Shown: piece by piece, positions 35,005 to 43,910 of the stretch
Position numbering within the stretch: the first letter of the stretch is position 1
Layout: each line of letters opens with the position of its first letter
Assembly (NCBI RefSeq): GCF_016464425.1
Contig: NZ_JADDKQ010000008.1
Coordinates: forward strand, 1-64,000
Source: Actinotalea solisilvae
GTDB taxonomy: Bacteria; Actinomycetota; Actinomycetes; Actinomycetales; Cellulomonadaceae
DNA: 64,000 nt
Direction of reading: 5' to 3'
The notes under the pieces: model-generated
Databases searched by the model: none
Seen by the model: only the letters and a program-made list of their open reading frames with translations
Told to the model about the DNA's origin: nothing
Translations under genes and position numbers: made by a program

Positions 35005-35025
35005 GTTGTAGTTTTACAACATGTC
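35000..35025. promoter_or_regulatory. ArsR operator overlapping both divergent start codons
   Basis: Perfect inverted repeat with 11-bp arms GACATGTTGTA / TACAACATGTC and a 4-base GTTT centre. It contains the minus-strand ATG (35004-35002) and the plus-strand ATG (35021-35023). A TAGTTT box at 35009-35014 ends 6 bases before ATG 35021, and a TAAAAC on the other strand sits at the same distance from ATG 35004, so both messages would be leaderless. Confidence 0.85.
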
Positions 35026-35347
35026 TGGTGACGGCGACAAGGGGTCGGCGGACGACCGCGTCTTCAAGGCCCTCGCCTCGCCCGTGCGGCGGCGGATGCT
35101 CGACGCGCTCAAGGCGGCCCCGCACACGACCGGCTCCCTGTGCGCCGCGCTGCCCGACCTCGACCGGACGACGGTCCTCCAGCACCTCCGCGTGCTCGAG
35201 AGCGCGGGCCTGGTCACGGGCCGCAAGGTCGGGCGCGAGCGCCACCTCTCCCTCGCGCCCCTGCCGATCCAGCGCATCTACGACCGGTGGATCAGCGACT
35301 ACATGCGCGCCGTCGTGGACCTGCTCGACCGGCTCGACGCCGAGTGA
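35021..35347 (+). CDS. ArsR-family repressor
   Basis: A 108-residue winged-HTH protein: ALASPVRRRMLDALKAAPHT, then LCAALPDLDRTTVLQHLRVLE as the recognition helix region. No metal-binding Cys pair is present. Start codon lies inside a perfect palindrome shared with the divergent SRPBCC gene, so the protein should shut off both genes when bound. A leaderless message is expected. Confidence 0.88.
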   Translation: MSGDGDKGSADDRVFKALASPVRRRMLDALKAAPHTTGSLCAALPDLDRTTVLQHLRVLESAGLVTGRKVGRERHLSLAPLPIQRIYDRWISDYMRAVVDLLDRLDAE

Positions 35348-35374
35348 CCGCAAGCTCGGGCCGCGCCGCTGCGC

Positions 35375-36127
35375 TCAGCGCTGGAAGTACGTGAACCCGA
35401 CGCTGAGCACGAGGGCGTACGAACCGGGCGGCATCGACCGGCGCAGCTCGTCCGGGCCGACGGTCCGGCCGCCGTCGTCCGACCACGCCCCCGGAGCGGC
35501 GTCGAGCATCCCCGCCTCGGGCTGCAGCCAGCCGACCGCCACCGTCTCCCCGCCCGGCGAGCGGTAGGCGGTGGACGGGATGTCGCTCGGGTACCGCATG
35601 CCCGGGCTGTTGCCGAGGATCTGCTCGCGGTCGTCCCAGTAGCCCGCCAGCAGCGCGAGCATGTTCTGCGTGCCGTCCTCCTCCCAGCCGGCCGCGAGGA
35701 ACGACGCGTGCAGCGCCTCCATGTCGGCCCGGAAGGTGTCGGTGCTCCCGAGCTGGAGCAGCACGGCCTGCATCGACCGGCAGCTGAGGTCCCACGGGTC
35801 GCTGTACTTCCAGCTCTGCTGACCCTCCGTGCAGCTCGCGTCGGTGACGGCGCCGAGGTGGTCGACCGGGAGCGCGTCCGCGACGGGGCCGTCGACGGCC
35901 TCCTCGAGCGCGGCCTCCGCCCGCGGTCGCGCCTCGTCGAGCGCGGCCCGCACCTCGGGGCTGTCTGCCGTGAGGACGGGCCCGCCGAGCGGGTTGCCGC
36001 GCAGCCACGTCACGGCGGCGACGGCGGCGAGGACGGCGATGAGGACGCCGACGGCGATCGCCGTGCCCGCACGCCGCGGTCGCGCGCGCGTCGGCTCGGT
36101 CCTGGCCCGGACGTCCGCGGTCGGCAT
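35375..36127 (-). CDS. Hypothetical membrane-anchored protein
   Basis: A 250-residue protein: basic 20-residue start, one membrane helix (about 22-42), then an extracytoplasmic domain of about 205 residues with two Cys (ASCTEG and DLSCRSM) that could form a disulfide. Segments GWEEDGTQNMLALLAGYWDDRE and AVGWLQPEAGML suggest a compact alpha/beta domain. No family is recognised. The start is confirmed by a TACGGT box 6 bases upstream. Confidence 0.65.
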   Translation of the reverse strand: MPTADVRARTEPTRARPRRAGTAIAVGVLIAVLAAVAAVTWLRGNPLGGPVLTADSPEVRAALDEARPRAEAALEEAVDGPVADALPVDHLGAVTDASCTEGQQSWKYSDPWDLSCRSMQAVLLQLGSTDTFRADMEALHASFLAAGWEEDGTQNMLALLAGYWDDREQILGNSPGMRYPSDIPSTAYRSPGGETVAVGWLQPEAGMLDAAPGAWSDDGGRTVGPDELRRSMPPGSYALVLSVGFTYFQR

Positions 36128-36133
36128 GGGGCC

Positions 36134-36139
36134 ACCGTA
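36134..36139 (-). promoter_or_regulatory. -10-like TACGGT box
   Basis: Minus-strand TACGGT ending 6 bases before ATG 36127. Confidence 0.65.
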
Positions 36140-36168
36140 GTGACGGGCGCCGTCGTCCCGGGTGGCGA

Positions 36169-36780
36169 TCAGGGCGCGCGCGTCGCGCCGAAGCGCAGGC
36201 CGTCGACCAGGAGGCGGACCATGCGGTGGCCCTGCTGGGAGCCGGCGTCGTCGGGCGTGACCATGCACAGGCGGCTCACGGCGATGAGCAGCTCCTCCGG
36301 GTCGACGTCGGACCGGACCTCGCCCGCGGCGGCGGCCGCGTCGAGCAGGCCGCGGAGCGTCGGGCCGAGGCGTCCGGTGAAGTAGGCGGGGAGCGCGTCG
36401 TAGGCCGGGTCGCCCGAGTGGAGGGCGGCACCGAGGCCGCGCTTCGTGGCGACGAAGTCGGTGAAGCGGAGCAGCCAGCGGGTCAGCGCCTCGAGCGGCT
36501 CGTGCTGGGCCGCGAGGGTCGCTCCCGCGTCGGCGCACGCGTCGACCTCGCGGCGGAAGACGGCCTGGATGAGGTCCGAGCGCTTGGGGAAGTGCCGGTA
36601 GAGGGTCCCGACGCCGACCCCGGCGCGCGCGGCGATCTCCCGCATGGGCACGTCGACGCCCGCCGCGGCGAACGCCACCTTCGCGGCCTCGAGCAGCGCG
36701 TCGAGGTTGCGGGCCGCGTCGGCGCGCAGCGGGCGGGGCGCGCGGTCGGTCGTGACCGCGGCGTCGGGCCCTGCGGGCAT
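36169..36780 (-). CDS. TetR-family regulator
   Basis: A 203-residue repressor. HTH: VPMREIAARAGVGVGTLYRHFPKRSDLIQAV (only part quoted at a time: IAARAGVGVGTLYRHFPKR). ATG 36780 is chosen for AGGAG seven bases upstream; an ATG at 36822 would lie in the operator region. Divergent from the aldo/keto reductase at 36913 with GTTCCG-type sites between, so it probably represses that gene. Confidence 0.85.
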   Translation of the reverse strand: MPAGPDAAVTTDRAPRPLRADAARNLDALLEAAKVAFAAAGVDVPMREIAARAGVGVGTLYRHFPKRSDLIQAVFRREVDACADAGATLAAQHEPLEALTRWLLRFTDFVATKRGLGAALHSGDPAYDALPAYFTGRLGPTLRGLLDAAAAAGEVRSDVDPEELLIAVSRLCMVTPDDAGSQQGHRMVRLLVDGLRFGATRAP

Positions 36781-36813
36781 GGGTGAGCTCCTCGAGACGG
36801 GGTCGCTTGCTAA

Positions 36814-36852
36814 CCGGAACATGCGTCCGTACAGTTCCGGACGAACGTTCCG
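36814..36852. promoter_or_regulatory. Candidate TetR operator region
   Basis: CCGGAAC (36814-36820) and GTTCCGG (36834-36840) form 7-bp inverted arms, and a further GTTCCG lies at 36847-36852 within GAACGTTC (36843-36850). Location is between the divergent TetR and aldo/keto reductase genes. Confidence 0.5.
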
Positions 36853-36912
36853 TTCTGGCCCAGCGTACGCCCGTCAGGGCCGCGGGTCCCCCTCACCCAC
36901 CCAGGAGCCACC

Positions 36913-37944
36913 ATGCGGTACAGGACGCTCGGCCGGACCGGCATGAAGGTCAGCCCCTACGCGCTCGGCGCGATGATGTTCGGGGCCGGCATCGGCAACC
37001 CGGACCACGACGACAGCATCCGGATCATCCACCGTGCCCTCGACGCCGGCATCAACCTCGTCGACACCGCCGACGCGTACTCGCGCGGCGAGTCCGAGGT
37101 CGTGGTCGGCAAGGCGCTCCGGGGCCGGCGGGACGACGTCGTCCTCGCGACCAAGGCGCGGCTGCCCATGGGCGACGACCCCAACCGGCAGGGGGCGTCC
37201 CGCCGCTGGATCGTCCGTGCGCTCGAGGACTCGCTGCGTCGGCTCCAGACCGACCACGTCGACCTCTTCCAGATCCACCGGCCGGACCCGGACACGGACA
37301 TGGAGGAGACGCTCTCGGCCCTCACCGACCTCGTCCGCTCCGGCAAGGTCCGGGCGATCGGCACGTCGAAGCTGCCCGCCTCCGAGATCGTCGAGGCGCA
37401 GTGGATCGCCGAGCGCCGCGGGCTCCACCGGTTCCGCACGGAGCAGCCGAACTACTCGATCCTCGACCGCGGGATCGAGTCCGAGGTGCTGCCCGTCGCC
37501 GAGCGCTACGGGATGGGCGTCCTCGTGTGGAGCCCGCTCGCCAAGGGCATGCTCACGGGGCGCGTCCGGCGCGGGCAGGAGACGGACCTGCGTCGCGCGG
37601 GCCGCTTCTCGAGCCTCACGGACGCGCACCGCCTCGACGCCGTCGAGCAGCTCGTCCCGCTCGCGGAGGAGGCCGGGCTGCCCCTGACGCACCTCGCCCT
37701 GGCGTTCGCCGTCGCGCACCCGTCCGTCACGAGCGTGCTGCTCGGGCCGCGCACCATGGAGCAGCTGGACGACCTCCTCGCCAGCGTCGACGTCACGCTC
37801 GACGACGACCTGCTCGACCGGATCGACGCGATCGTCCCGCCCGGGACCGACGTCGGCGCGCCCGACGAGGCGTCCTACGTGCCGCCGGCGATCGCCCGGA
37901 CCGAGCTGCGCCGCCGCCCGCGCGCCGACCGCTCGGCCGCCTGA
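36913..37944 (+). CDS. Aldo/keto reductase
   Basis: A 343-residue NADPH-dependent reductase. Tetrad residues are Asp51, Tyr56, Lys81 and His122; WSPLAKGMLTGR and SVTSVLLGPRTMEQLDD are typical of the AKR11/AKR12-like group. Likely reduces small aldehydes or ketones; substrate unknown. The ATG follows AGGAG (AGGAGCCACC). Probably controlled by the divergent TetR repressor. Second aldo/keto reductase in the window (the first at 8834-9883). Confidence 0.87.
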   Translation: MRYRTLGRTGMKVSPYALGAMMFGAGIGNPDHDDSIRIIHRALDAGINLVDTADAYSRGESEVVVGKALRGRRDDVVLATKARLPMGDDPNRQGASRRWIVRALEDSLRRLQTDHVDLFQIHRPDPDTDMEETLSALTDLVRSGKVRAIGTSKLPASEIVEAQWIAERRGLHRFRTEQPNYSILDRGIESEVLPVAERYGMGVLVWSPLAKGMLTGRVRRGQETDLRRAGRFSSLTDAHRLDAVEQLVPLAEEAGLPLTHLALAFAVAHPSVTSVLLGPRTMEQLDDLLASVDVTLDDDLLDRIDAIVPPGTDVGAPDEASYVPPAIARTELRRRPRADRSAA

Positions 37945-38112
37945 CCCGGGGCCACGCGGGGCGCGCGCCGCGGGGCCACGGTGTGCCCGACCGGCAGCGG
38001 TCTCGGCCGCCTCGGACGAACGACGGCGCGGTGCACCCCGTTCGGGTTCCCCGTCGAGCGGCCCGATGGTCGTCACGACGGCCTCAACCGCCCCGCGCGC
38101 CGACCCGCAGGG

Positions 38113-39771
38113 TCAGTGGTGCCCGCGGAGCTTCATGTGCGGCGGGCGGCCGTCCGGGTCGACGACCGCGCGGTACGCGGGCGAGGCGATGATCCGCTGC
38201 CACGGCGTCGGCACGGCCATCCGGTGCGCGCGCAGCCGGCCGGGCGGGCGGGGGCCGACGCGGCCGCCGTCGTGCCAGGCGTCGAGCGCCGCGACGCGCT
38301 CGCGCAGCGTCGCGATCGCGACGTCGGGGTCGAGGAGCAGGGCGTCGTCGTCCACGTCGAGGTGCTCGCGCCAGAGCTCGAGGCGCAGGTCGCGCGCGAA
38401 CCTGCGGGCGCCGTCGCCCAGGCCCGCGGGGTCGGTGGGCTCGCGCAGGTCGCGCTGCTCGTCGAGCACGGCCGCGGTGAGCTCGGAGTCGTGCGTCCAC
38501 GAGCGGCGGTTGAAGTTGTCGCTGCCCACGGTCGCCCAGACGTCGTCGACCACGCAGATCTTGGAGTGCACGTACACCGGGCGGCCCGCGGCGTTCTCGA
38601 GGTCGAGGATGTGCACCCGCCCGGGCGCGGCCTCGCGCACCACGTCGAGCGCCTGGCTGTGCCCGTGCAGCGCGACGGGGATGGTCAGCTCGGCGTCCTG
38701 GTCGGGGAACCGCGGCACGACGGCGACCAGGTGCAGGTCCGGGTTGGCGCGCAGCGCGGCCGCGAAGACGTCCGCGACGCTGCCTGACCACAGGTACTGG
38801 TCCTCGAGGTAGATCAGCCGCCGCGCGCGGCGCAGCGCCTTCGCGTACCCGCGCGCGACGCTGCGCTCGCCGAGCGGCGCGAACGGGTAGCCCGGGCGGC
38901 GGTTGGGGTACGTGCGGAGCAGCTGCACGGTGCTCGTCCCGGCCGGCGGCGGCTCGGGCAGCGGGTCGGGCAGGGGGTTCGGCCGGCGCTCGGGAAGGTC
39001 GAGCAGGTGCGGCACGAGCAGCCACGGGCGGCGCGACAGGGACGCCGGGTCCGCCCAGCGCTCGCGGAACACCTCCTCGACGTCGGCCACGGCAGGGCCG
39101 CGCACCTCGACCTGGACGTCGTGCCACGCGGGCTCGCCGCCGTACCACCGCGCGAAGGGCATGCGCTGGTGGTCGCCGCGGTGGTCGACGTCGTCGCGGC
39201 GGCTGTGCGCGATGTCGATCCCGCCGAGGTACGCGCGGTCCTCCCCGGCGCGGCCGGGGTGGCGCAGCACGACGAACTTCTGGTGGTGGCTGCCGAACGG
39301 CCGCACGCGCTGGTCGAGCAGGATCTCGCCGCCCGCCGCGTTGACCGCGCGCGCGAAGCGGCGGTTCTGCCTTCGCGAGAACCGCATCCGGTCCATCTGC
39401 GAGCGCCACACGAGGCCCCGGACCAGGACGCCGCGCCGCGCCGCGCGCGTGAGGAGGTCGGTGACCGTCGTCCCGTCGTCGCGGACGAGCTCGTCGGGGT
39501 CGACGCGCCAGCCGACGAGGAGCACGAGGTCGCCCGGCTGCATGCGGTCGACGGCGTCCGCGAGCTCGGCGAAGTAGGGGTGCCCGTGGACGATCGGCCG
39601 GACGGCGTTGCCGGGCGTCGAGACGCGCATGCGCGTCGAGCGGTTGCCCCGCTGGGACGCGGTGAGGAGCCAGGGGTGCCCGGGCTCGAGCGTCGGGGCC
39701 TCGGCGTCCGAGGTCTCCGGCAGGGCCAGGCGCACGCCCTCGCGGCGGGGCTCGAGCCGGAAGGTGGCCAC
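38113..39771 (-). CDS. Phospholipase D / cardiolipin synthase-like protein
   Basis: A 552-residue cytoplasmic-looking protein with two HKD phospholipase D motifs: HxK at His163-Lys165 (SHHQKFVV) followed by GGIDIAHS, and His402-Lys404 (VHSKICVV) followed by GSDNFNRRSW. Pairing of both halves in one chain is the phosphatidyltransferase layout. It lacks N-terminal membrane helices, unlike classic cardiolipin synthases. It could hydrolyse phospholipids or transfer a phosphatidyl group. GTG 39771 is the chosen start; the ribosome site is weak. Confidence 0.85.
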   Translation of the reverse strand: MATFRLEPRREGVRLALPETSDAEAPTLEPGHPWLLTASQRGNRSTRMRVSTPGNAVRPIVHGHPYFAELADAVDRMQPGDLVLLVGWRVDPDELVRDDGTTVTDLLTRAARRGVLVRGLVWRSQMDRMRFSRRQNRRFARAVNAAGGEILLDQRVRPFGSHHQKFVVLRHPGRAGEDRAYLGGIDIAHSRRDDVDHRGDHQRMPFARWYGGEPAWHDVQVEVRGPAVADVEEVFRERWADPASLSRRPWLLVPHLLDLPERRPNPLPDPLPEPPPAGTSTVQLLRTYPNRRPGYPFAPLGERSVARGYAKALRRARRLIYLEDQYLWSGSVADVFAAALRANPDLHLVAVVPRFPDQDAELTIPVALHGHSQALDVVREAAPGRVHILDLENAAGRPVYVHSKICVVDDVWATVGSDNFNRRSWTHDSELTAAVLDEQRDLREPTDPAGLGDGARRFARDLRLELWREHLDVDDDALLLDPDVAIATLRERVAALDAWHDGGRVGPRPPGRLRAHRMAVPTPWQRIIASPAYRAVVDPDGRPPHMKLRGHH

Positions 39772-39888
39772 GTCCCACGGTCGCACACGACGGCGCCGGG
39801 CGCGCGCAGTCGTGCGCTCCGTCCCCGTTCCGTGACGTGCCGGGCGTCGGCATGATGGGCGGATCGACGCCGACGTGGGGAGATCACG

Positions 39889-40695
39889 ATGGACGCGCAG
39901 GACGACCGGGTCGCCGCCTTCCGCCGGCTGCACGAGTCGGGGTGCTTCGTCATGCCGAACCCGTGGGACGCCGGCAGCGCGATCGCGCTCCAGGACCTCG
40001 GCTTCCCGGCGCTCGCGACCACGAGCGCCGGGCACGCCTGGACGCTCGGCCGGACGGACACCGCCGTCGGGCTCGACGAGACCGTTGCCCACCTGCGCAC
40101 GGTCGTCGAGGCGGTCACCGTCCCGGTGAACGCGGACTTCGAGGGTGCGTTCGCGGTCGAGCCGGACGGCGTGCACGCGAACGTCGCCCTGGCCGTGCGC
40201 ACGGGCGTCGCCGGGCTCTCGGTCGAGGACTCGACGGGCGACGACGCCGACCCGCTGCACCCGTTCGACCTGGCCGTCGAGCGCGTGCGGGCCGCGCGCC
40301 GGGCGATCGACGAGAGCGGGACGGGCGTCGTGCTCACCGGGCGGTCGGAGGGGTTCGTCGTCGGCCGTCCCGACCTCGACGAGACGGTGCGCCGCCTTCA
40401 GGCCTACGCGGAGGCGGGCGCCGACTGCCTCTACGCCCCGCGCCTCACCACGGCGGACGAGGTGCGGACGGTCGTCGCCGCCGTCGCGCCGAAGCCCGTG
40501 AACCTGCTGCTCAACGCGCCGTTCCTCACCGTCGCCGAGGCGGCGGAGCTGGGCGTCCGCCGGATCAGCGTCGGCGGGACGCTCGCGCGCACCGCGTGGG
40601 CGGGCTTCCTCGCGGCCGCGGAGGAGCTCGCCGGCGCGGGCACGGTGACGCGGTTCAGCGGCCTGCCCGACGTCGACGGGCTGCTCGCACGCTGA
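39889..40695 (+). CDS. PEP mutase/isocitrate lyase-superfamily protein
   Basis: A 268-residue TIM-barrel protein. VMPNPWDAGSAIALQDLGFPALATTSAGH at the N-terminus and VPVNADFEGAFA carry the Mg-binding acidic residues; GLSVEDS and GRSEGFVVGR follow. The catalytic Cys of isocitrate and methylisocitrate lyases (KKCGH) is absent, so it is more like PEP mutase, phosphonopyruvate hydrolase or oxaloacetate decarboxylase types. Exact reaction uncertain. ATG follows GGGGAG with six bases between. Confidence 0.8.
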   Translation: MDAQDDRVAAFRRLHESGCFVMPNPWDAGSAIALQDLGFPALATTSAGHAWTLGRTDTAVGLDETVAHLRTVVEAVTVPVNADFEGAFAVEPDGVHANVALAVRTGVAGLSVEDSTGDDADPLHPFDLAVERVRAARRAIDESGTGVVLTGRSEGFVVGRPDLDETVRRLQAYAEAGADCLYAPRLTTADEVRTVVAAVAPKPVNLLLNAPFLTVAEAAELGVRRISVGGTLARTAWAGFLAAAEELAGAGTVTRFSGLPDVDGLLAR

Positions 40696-40722
40696 CCCCT
40701 CCCCACCGGCGCTGCCCGCGCC

Positions 40723-40728
40723 TACCGT
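40723..40728 (+). promoter_or_regulatory. -10-like TACCGT box
   Basis: TACCGT ending 7 bases before ATG 40736. Confidence 0.6.
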
Positions 40729-40735
40729 GGAGCGC

Positions 40736-40912
40736 ATGAAGATCACCCTCGAGATCGACCTCGACGCCGTGCCCGAGCCCCGTGGCGCCGAGGTCGGTCG
40801 CATCCTGCGCTACTGGGGCGGCGCCGCCCCGCAGCTCGACCTCACGACGGCGGCCGAGCTCCCGCTCATGGACAGCGGCTACCAGCAGGTGGGCACGCTG
40901 CGCATCGGATGA
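40736..40912 (+). CDS. 58-residue conserved-looking small protein
   Basis: Starts MKITLEIDLDAVPEPRGAEV and ends SGYQQVGTLRIG. A beta strand, a short helix and a strand are likely; it looks like a compact alpha/beta cytoplasmic protein. ATG 40736 is chosen over GTG 40727 because a TACCGT box ends 7 bases upstream and the first strand then starts the chain. No function known to me. It ends 5 bases before the stop of the convergent membrane gene. Confidence 0.68.
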   Translation: MKITLEIDLDAVPEPRGAEVGRILRYWGGAAPQLDLTTAAELPLMDSGYQQVGTLRIG

Positions 40913-40916
40913 GGCG

Positions 40917-41708
40917 TCAGCGCGCGCGGCCGGTCGCCCACGCCGCCGCGACCACCGCGACGCCCCACACGACGGCGACCGCGCCGCCGACCCGGCCGAA
41001 CCCGCCCGCCTGGTCGGCGAAGAGGACGGACACGACGCCGAACCAGGCGGCGCTCACCCCCGCCGTGACCGCGGGCGTGCGCCGCCCGGTGACAGCGGCG
41101 AGCGCCACGAGCCCGACGACCGCGACCGCGAACGCGCCCTGGATCGGCCAGTGGTTGAGGAACTGCGTGATGTCGACGGGGTAGCGGTCCTCGCGGTAGG
41201 CCTGCGCCATGTCGACGAGGTGCACGAGCGTGGGCACGACGGCGATCACCGCGAGCGCCGCGAGCGCCGTCGTGCGGCGGTCGCCGCGCGCCGGACGCCC
41301 GACGGCGTCCCGGAGCTCTCCCGGCGCCGCCCGCACCAGCGCCCGCACGCCGGCCACGAGCGCGACGGCGAGGCCGGCCGGCACGAGCTGCCCGAGGTCC
41401 GTCGACACGAGGGCCGCGAGCACGATCGCGCCGGCGCAGGTGAGCACCTGGAGCGCCGGGCCCGCCGCGCGCGGCCGGATCGCGAGCGCGATCGTCGGCA
41501 CGCCCAGGAGCACCGTGTAGAGCAGTCCCCACCCCGTCTCGACGAGATAGGCGTCCTCGAACATCGGCGGCTGGAAGATCGGCACGGTGAGGTCGATCGG
41601 CCCCATGAGGCCGATCCACCAGACCAGCAGGCCGAGGACCGCGAGGGCGCGGGCGGCCGCGACCCGCGCGCGACCCACGGCGGGCCGCGCGGCCGACGTC
41701 GTCGTCAT
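40917..41708 (-). CDS. Hypothetical seven-helix membrane protein
   Basis: A 263-residue membrane protein with about seven helices (for example 20-38, 58-76, 85-105, 112-130, 145-165, 190-210 and 230-255). A loop after helix 1 (PIDLTVPIFQPPMFEDAYLVETG) and one after helix 5 (AYREDRYPVDITQFL) are extracytoplasmic and Asp/Glu-bearing. Family not recognised. ATG 41708 is favoured over 41720; no clear ribosome site. Confidence 0.65.
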   Translation of the reverse strand: MTTTSAARPAVGRARVAAARALAVLGLLVWWIGLMGPIDLTVPIFQPPMFEDAYLVETGWGLLYTVLLGVPTIALAIRPRAAGPALQVLTCAGAIVLAALVSTDLGQLVPAGLAVALVAGVRALVRAAPGELRDAVGRPARGDRRTTALAALAVIAVVPTLVHLVDMAQAYREDRYPVDITQFLNHWPIQGAFAVAVVGLVALAAVTGRRTPAVTAGVSAAWFGVVSVLFADQAGGFGRVGGAVAVVWGVAVVAAAWATGRAR

Positions 41709-41792
41709 GGGGGCGATCATGGCAGGGCGGCGGCGCGCACGTCGCCGTGACGGCGCTTGCCCGCGCCCGGCGGCGACCGCGAGGATCCGGGG

Positions 41793-43892
41793 GTGCTGCG
41801 CCCCCGCCGGACCTCCGCTCCCGTGACCGTGCCCGTCCGGTGGGCCGCCGCGCTCCACCGTGCGACGTGCGCGCTGGCCGCCGTCGGCGTGCTGCTCGCC
41901 GGGCCGCTGCTCGGCGCGCCCGCGTCCGCCGAGGAGCCCCAGGCGCTGCGCGGCGAGCTCACGGACCTGGCCGGCGTGCTCAGCGAGGGCGAGGAGCGCG
42001 TCGTCCAGGGTGCGCTCGACCGGCTCGCGGACGCGACCGAGTACCAGCTCTTCGTCGTCTACGTCGACACGTTCGACGACCTCGGCTCCTTCGCCTGGGC
42101 CGACGAGACCGCCGCGCTGTCGGACCTCGGCCGGGACGACCTGCTGCTCGCCGTCGCGGTCGAGGACCGCCAGTACCGCGTCTCGGCGCACGACGACGTC
42201 GCGCTGACGAGCGACCTGCTGCGCCGCGTCGAGACGACCGACATCGAGCCCGCGCTGCGCGACGACGACTGGGCCGGCGCCGCGGTCGCGGCGGCCGACG
42301 GCTACCGCGCCGCCGCGACGGGGCCGGGCGTGGCGCCGGTCCTCGCGGTCCTCGCCGTCCCGGTGGTCGCGGGCGGCGTCGTGTGGGTCGCTCACCGGCG
42401 ACGGACCGCACGCCGCGCGGGCGCCGCGGACCTCCCCGCCGCGGCGCTCACGGCGGAGGAGCTCGAGCGTCGCGCGGGCGTCGCCCTCGTCTCCGTCGAC
42501 GAGGCCGTGCGGGCGTCGGAGCAGGAGCTGGGCTTCGCGCAGGCGCAGTTCGGCGACGAGGCGACGCGCACCTTCGCCGACGTCCTCGCGCAGGCCACGG
42601 CCACGCTGACGGCGGCGTTCGGCCTGCGCGCGAGCCTCGACGACGGCGTTCGCGAGACGCCCGAGCAGCGCCGCGCCGCGCTCACCGAGGTGCTCCGCCT
42701 GTGCGACGAGGTGGACGACGCGCTCGACGCGCAGACCGAGGCCTTCGCCCGGCTCCGCGACCTGCACGCGCGCGCGCCGCAGTGGCTCGACGAGCTCGAC
42801 GCGCGCGCCCAGGACGGCGAGCGGCGCCTGCCCGCCGCGCGCTCGACGTACGACGCGCTCGCGGCGGTCCACCCGGCGGCCGCGCTCGTGTCGGTCCGCG
42901 ACAACGTCGACGGCGCGGCCGCCCTCATCGCGCACGCCCACGAGGTGGTCACCCGGGCGCGAGGCGTGCTCGACACCGACCGTCCCGCCGCCGTCGACCT
43001 CGCACGGACCGCCGAGGACGGCGTCGCGCGGGCCTTCGCCCTGCTCGACGCGCTGCACGGCGCGCGCAGCGCGCTCGCCGAGGCGCCCGCGCGGATCGAC
43101 GCGGCGGTCGCGTCGCTCGCGGCCGACATCGCCGACGCCGACCGCCTCGGCACGCAGGACGCCGGCGTCGTGGGCGCGTCCGTCGCGGCGCGCCAGGTCG
43201 TCGCGGCGGTGCCCGAGCAGCGCGCGGCGGGGGACCCGCTCGCGCTGCTCCAGCGGCTCGCCGAGGCGGAGGCGGCGCTCGACAGCGCCCTCATGCCGCT
43301 GCGCGAGCACGAGGCGGCGCAGGCCCGCGCGCGCCAGCGGCTCGCCCAGGTCCTCCAGCGCGTCGACGGCACGCTCCTCGCGATCGGCCGCTCGATCCAG
43401 GTCCGCGGGTCCGACGTCGGCTCGAACGCCCGGATGCTCTACGGCGAGGCGCAGGCGCACGTCGCGCGTGCGAACGGGCTCAGCGAGACCGACGCCGTCG
43501 CGGCCCTCGCCGCCGCCGACCGGGCCGAGTACGAGGCGGGGCGCGCGCGGCGGGCCGTCGAGACGGACCTCGAGCGCGCGCAGCGCAGCACGGAGTCGTG
43601 GTCCGCCCGGACGTCCGGCTTCCGGTGGGACTCCGACGACGACGAGTCGAGCCGGGGCGGCGGCTGGGGCGGCAGCGGGGGCTCGTCCGGCGGCGGCTGG
43701 TGGAGCGGCGGCTCGGGCGGCTCGAGCAGGTCGTCGTCGAGCCGGTCCTCGAGCCGGTCGCGTCGCGCGAGCGGCGGGTCGTTCGGCCGCAGCAGCTCGA
43801 GCCGGCGGTCGAGCTCGGGGTCGAGCCGGCGGTCGAGCTCGAGCCGCAGCTCGTCCTCGCGCCGCAGCAAGGGCGGCGGCGGCCGCTTCTGA
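41793..43892 (+). CDS. TPM-domain membrane protein with coiled coil and Gly/Ser/Arg tail
   Basis: A 699-residue protein. A signal segment (ALAAVGVLLAGPLLGAPASA) is followed by a TPM (YgcG/TLP18) domain of about 130 residues (LSEGEERVVQGALDRLADATEY, QLFVVYVDTFDD), one membrane helix (VAPVLAVLAVPVVAGGVVWVA), a long Ala/Arg/Glu-rich helical region of about 400 residues, and a disordered Gly/Ser/Arg tail ending GGGGRF. TPM proteins may act in photosystem repair or phosphatase functions in plants; bacterial role is unclear. GTG 41793 has AGGATCCGGGG upstream. TTG 41757 and GTG 41823 are alternatives. Confidence 0.8.
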   Translation: MLRPRRTSAPVTVPVRWAAALHRATCALAAVGVLLAGPLLGAPASAEEPQALRGELTDLAGVLSEGEERVVQGALDRLADATEYQLFVVYVDTFDDLGSFAWADETAALSDLGRDDLLLAVAVEDRQYRVSAHDDVALTSDLLRRVETTDIEPALRDDDWAGAAVAAADGYRAAATGPGVAPVLAVLAVPVVAGGVVWVAHRRRTARRAGAADLPAAALTAEELERRAGVALVSVDEAVRASEQELGFAQAQFGDEATRTFADVLAQATATLTAAFGLRASLDDGVRETPEQRRAALTEVLRLCDEVDDALDAQTEAFARLRDLHARAPQWLDELDARAQDGERRLPAARSTYDALAAVHPAAALVSVRDNVDGAAALIAHAHEVVTRARGVLDTDRPAAVDLARTAEDGVARAFALLDALHGARSALAEAPARIDAAVASLAADIADADRLGTQDAGVVGASVAARQVVAAVPEQRAAGDPLALLQRLAEAEAALDSALMPLREHEAAQARARQRLAQVLQRVDGTLLAIGRSIQVRGSDVGSNARMLYGEAQAHVARANGLSETDAVAALAAADRAEYEAGRARRAVETDLERAQRSTESWSARTSGFRWDSDDDESSRGGGWGGSGGSSGGGWWSGGSGGSSRSSSSRSSSRSRRASGGSFGRSSSSRRSSSGSSRRSSSSRSSSSRRSKGGGGRF

Positions 43893-43910
43893 GGCGCGCC
43901 GGCGGCGACC

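Noticed and set aside
36783..38192. Long plus-strand open frame of about 470 codons over the aldo/keto reductase region
   Set aside because: Arg/Pro/Gly-rich translation and a better protein with aldo/keto reductase motifs in another frame; typical shadow frame in G+C-rich DNA.
38084..39853. Long minus-strand frame of 589 codons overlapping the phospholipase D gene
   Set aside because: Composition is Arg/Ala/Pro-rich with no domain; the HKD motifs are in the frame starting at 39771.
41757..41792. TTG 41757 as the TPM gene start
   Set aside because: Adds residues before the signal segment and lacks a ribosome site; GTG 41793 is better placed.
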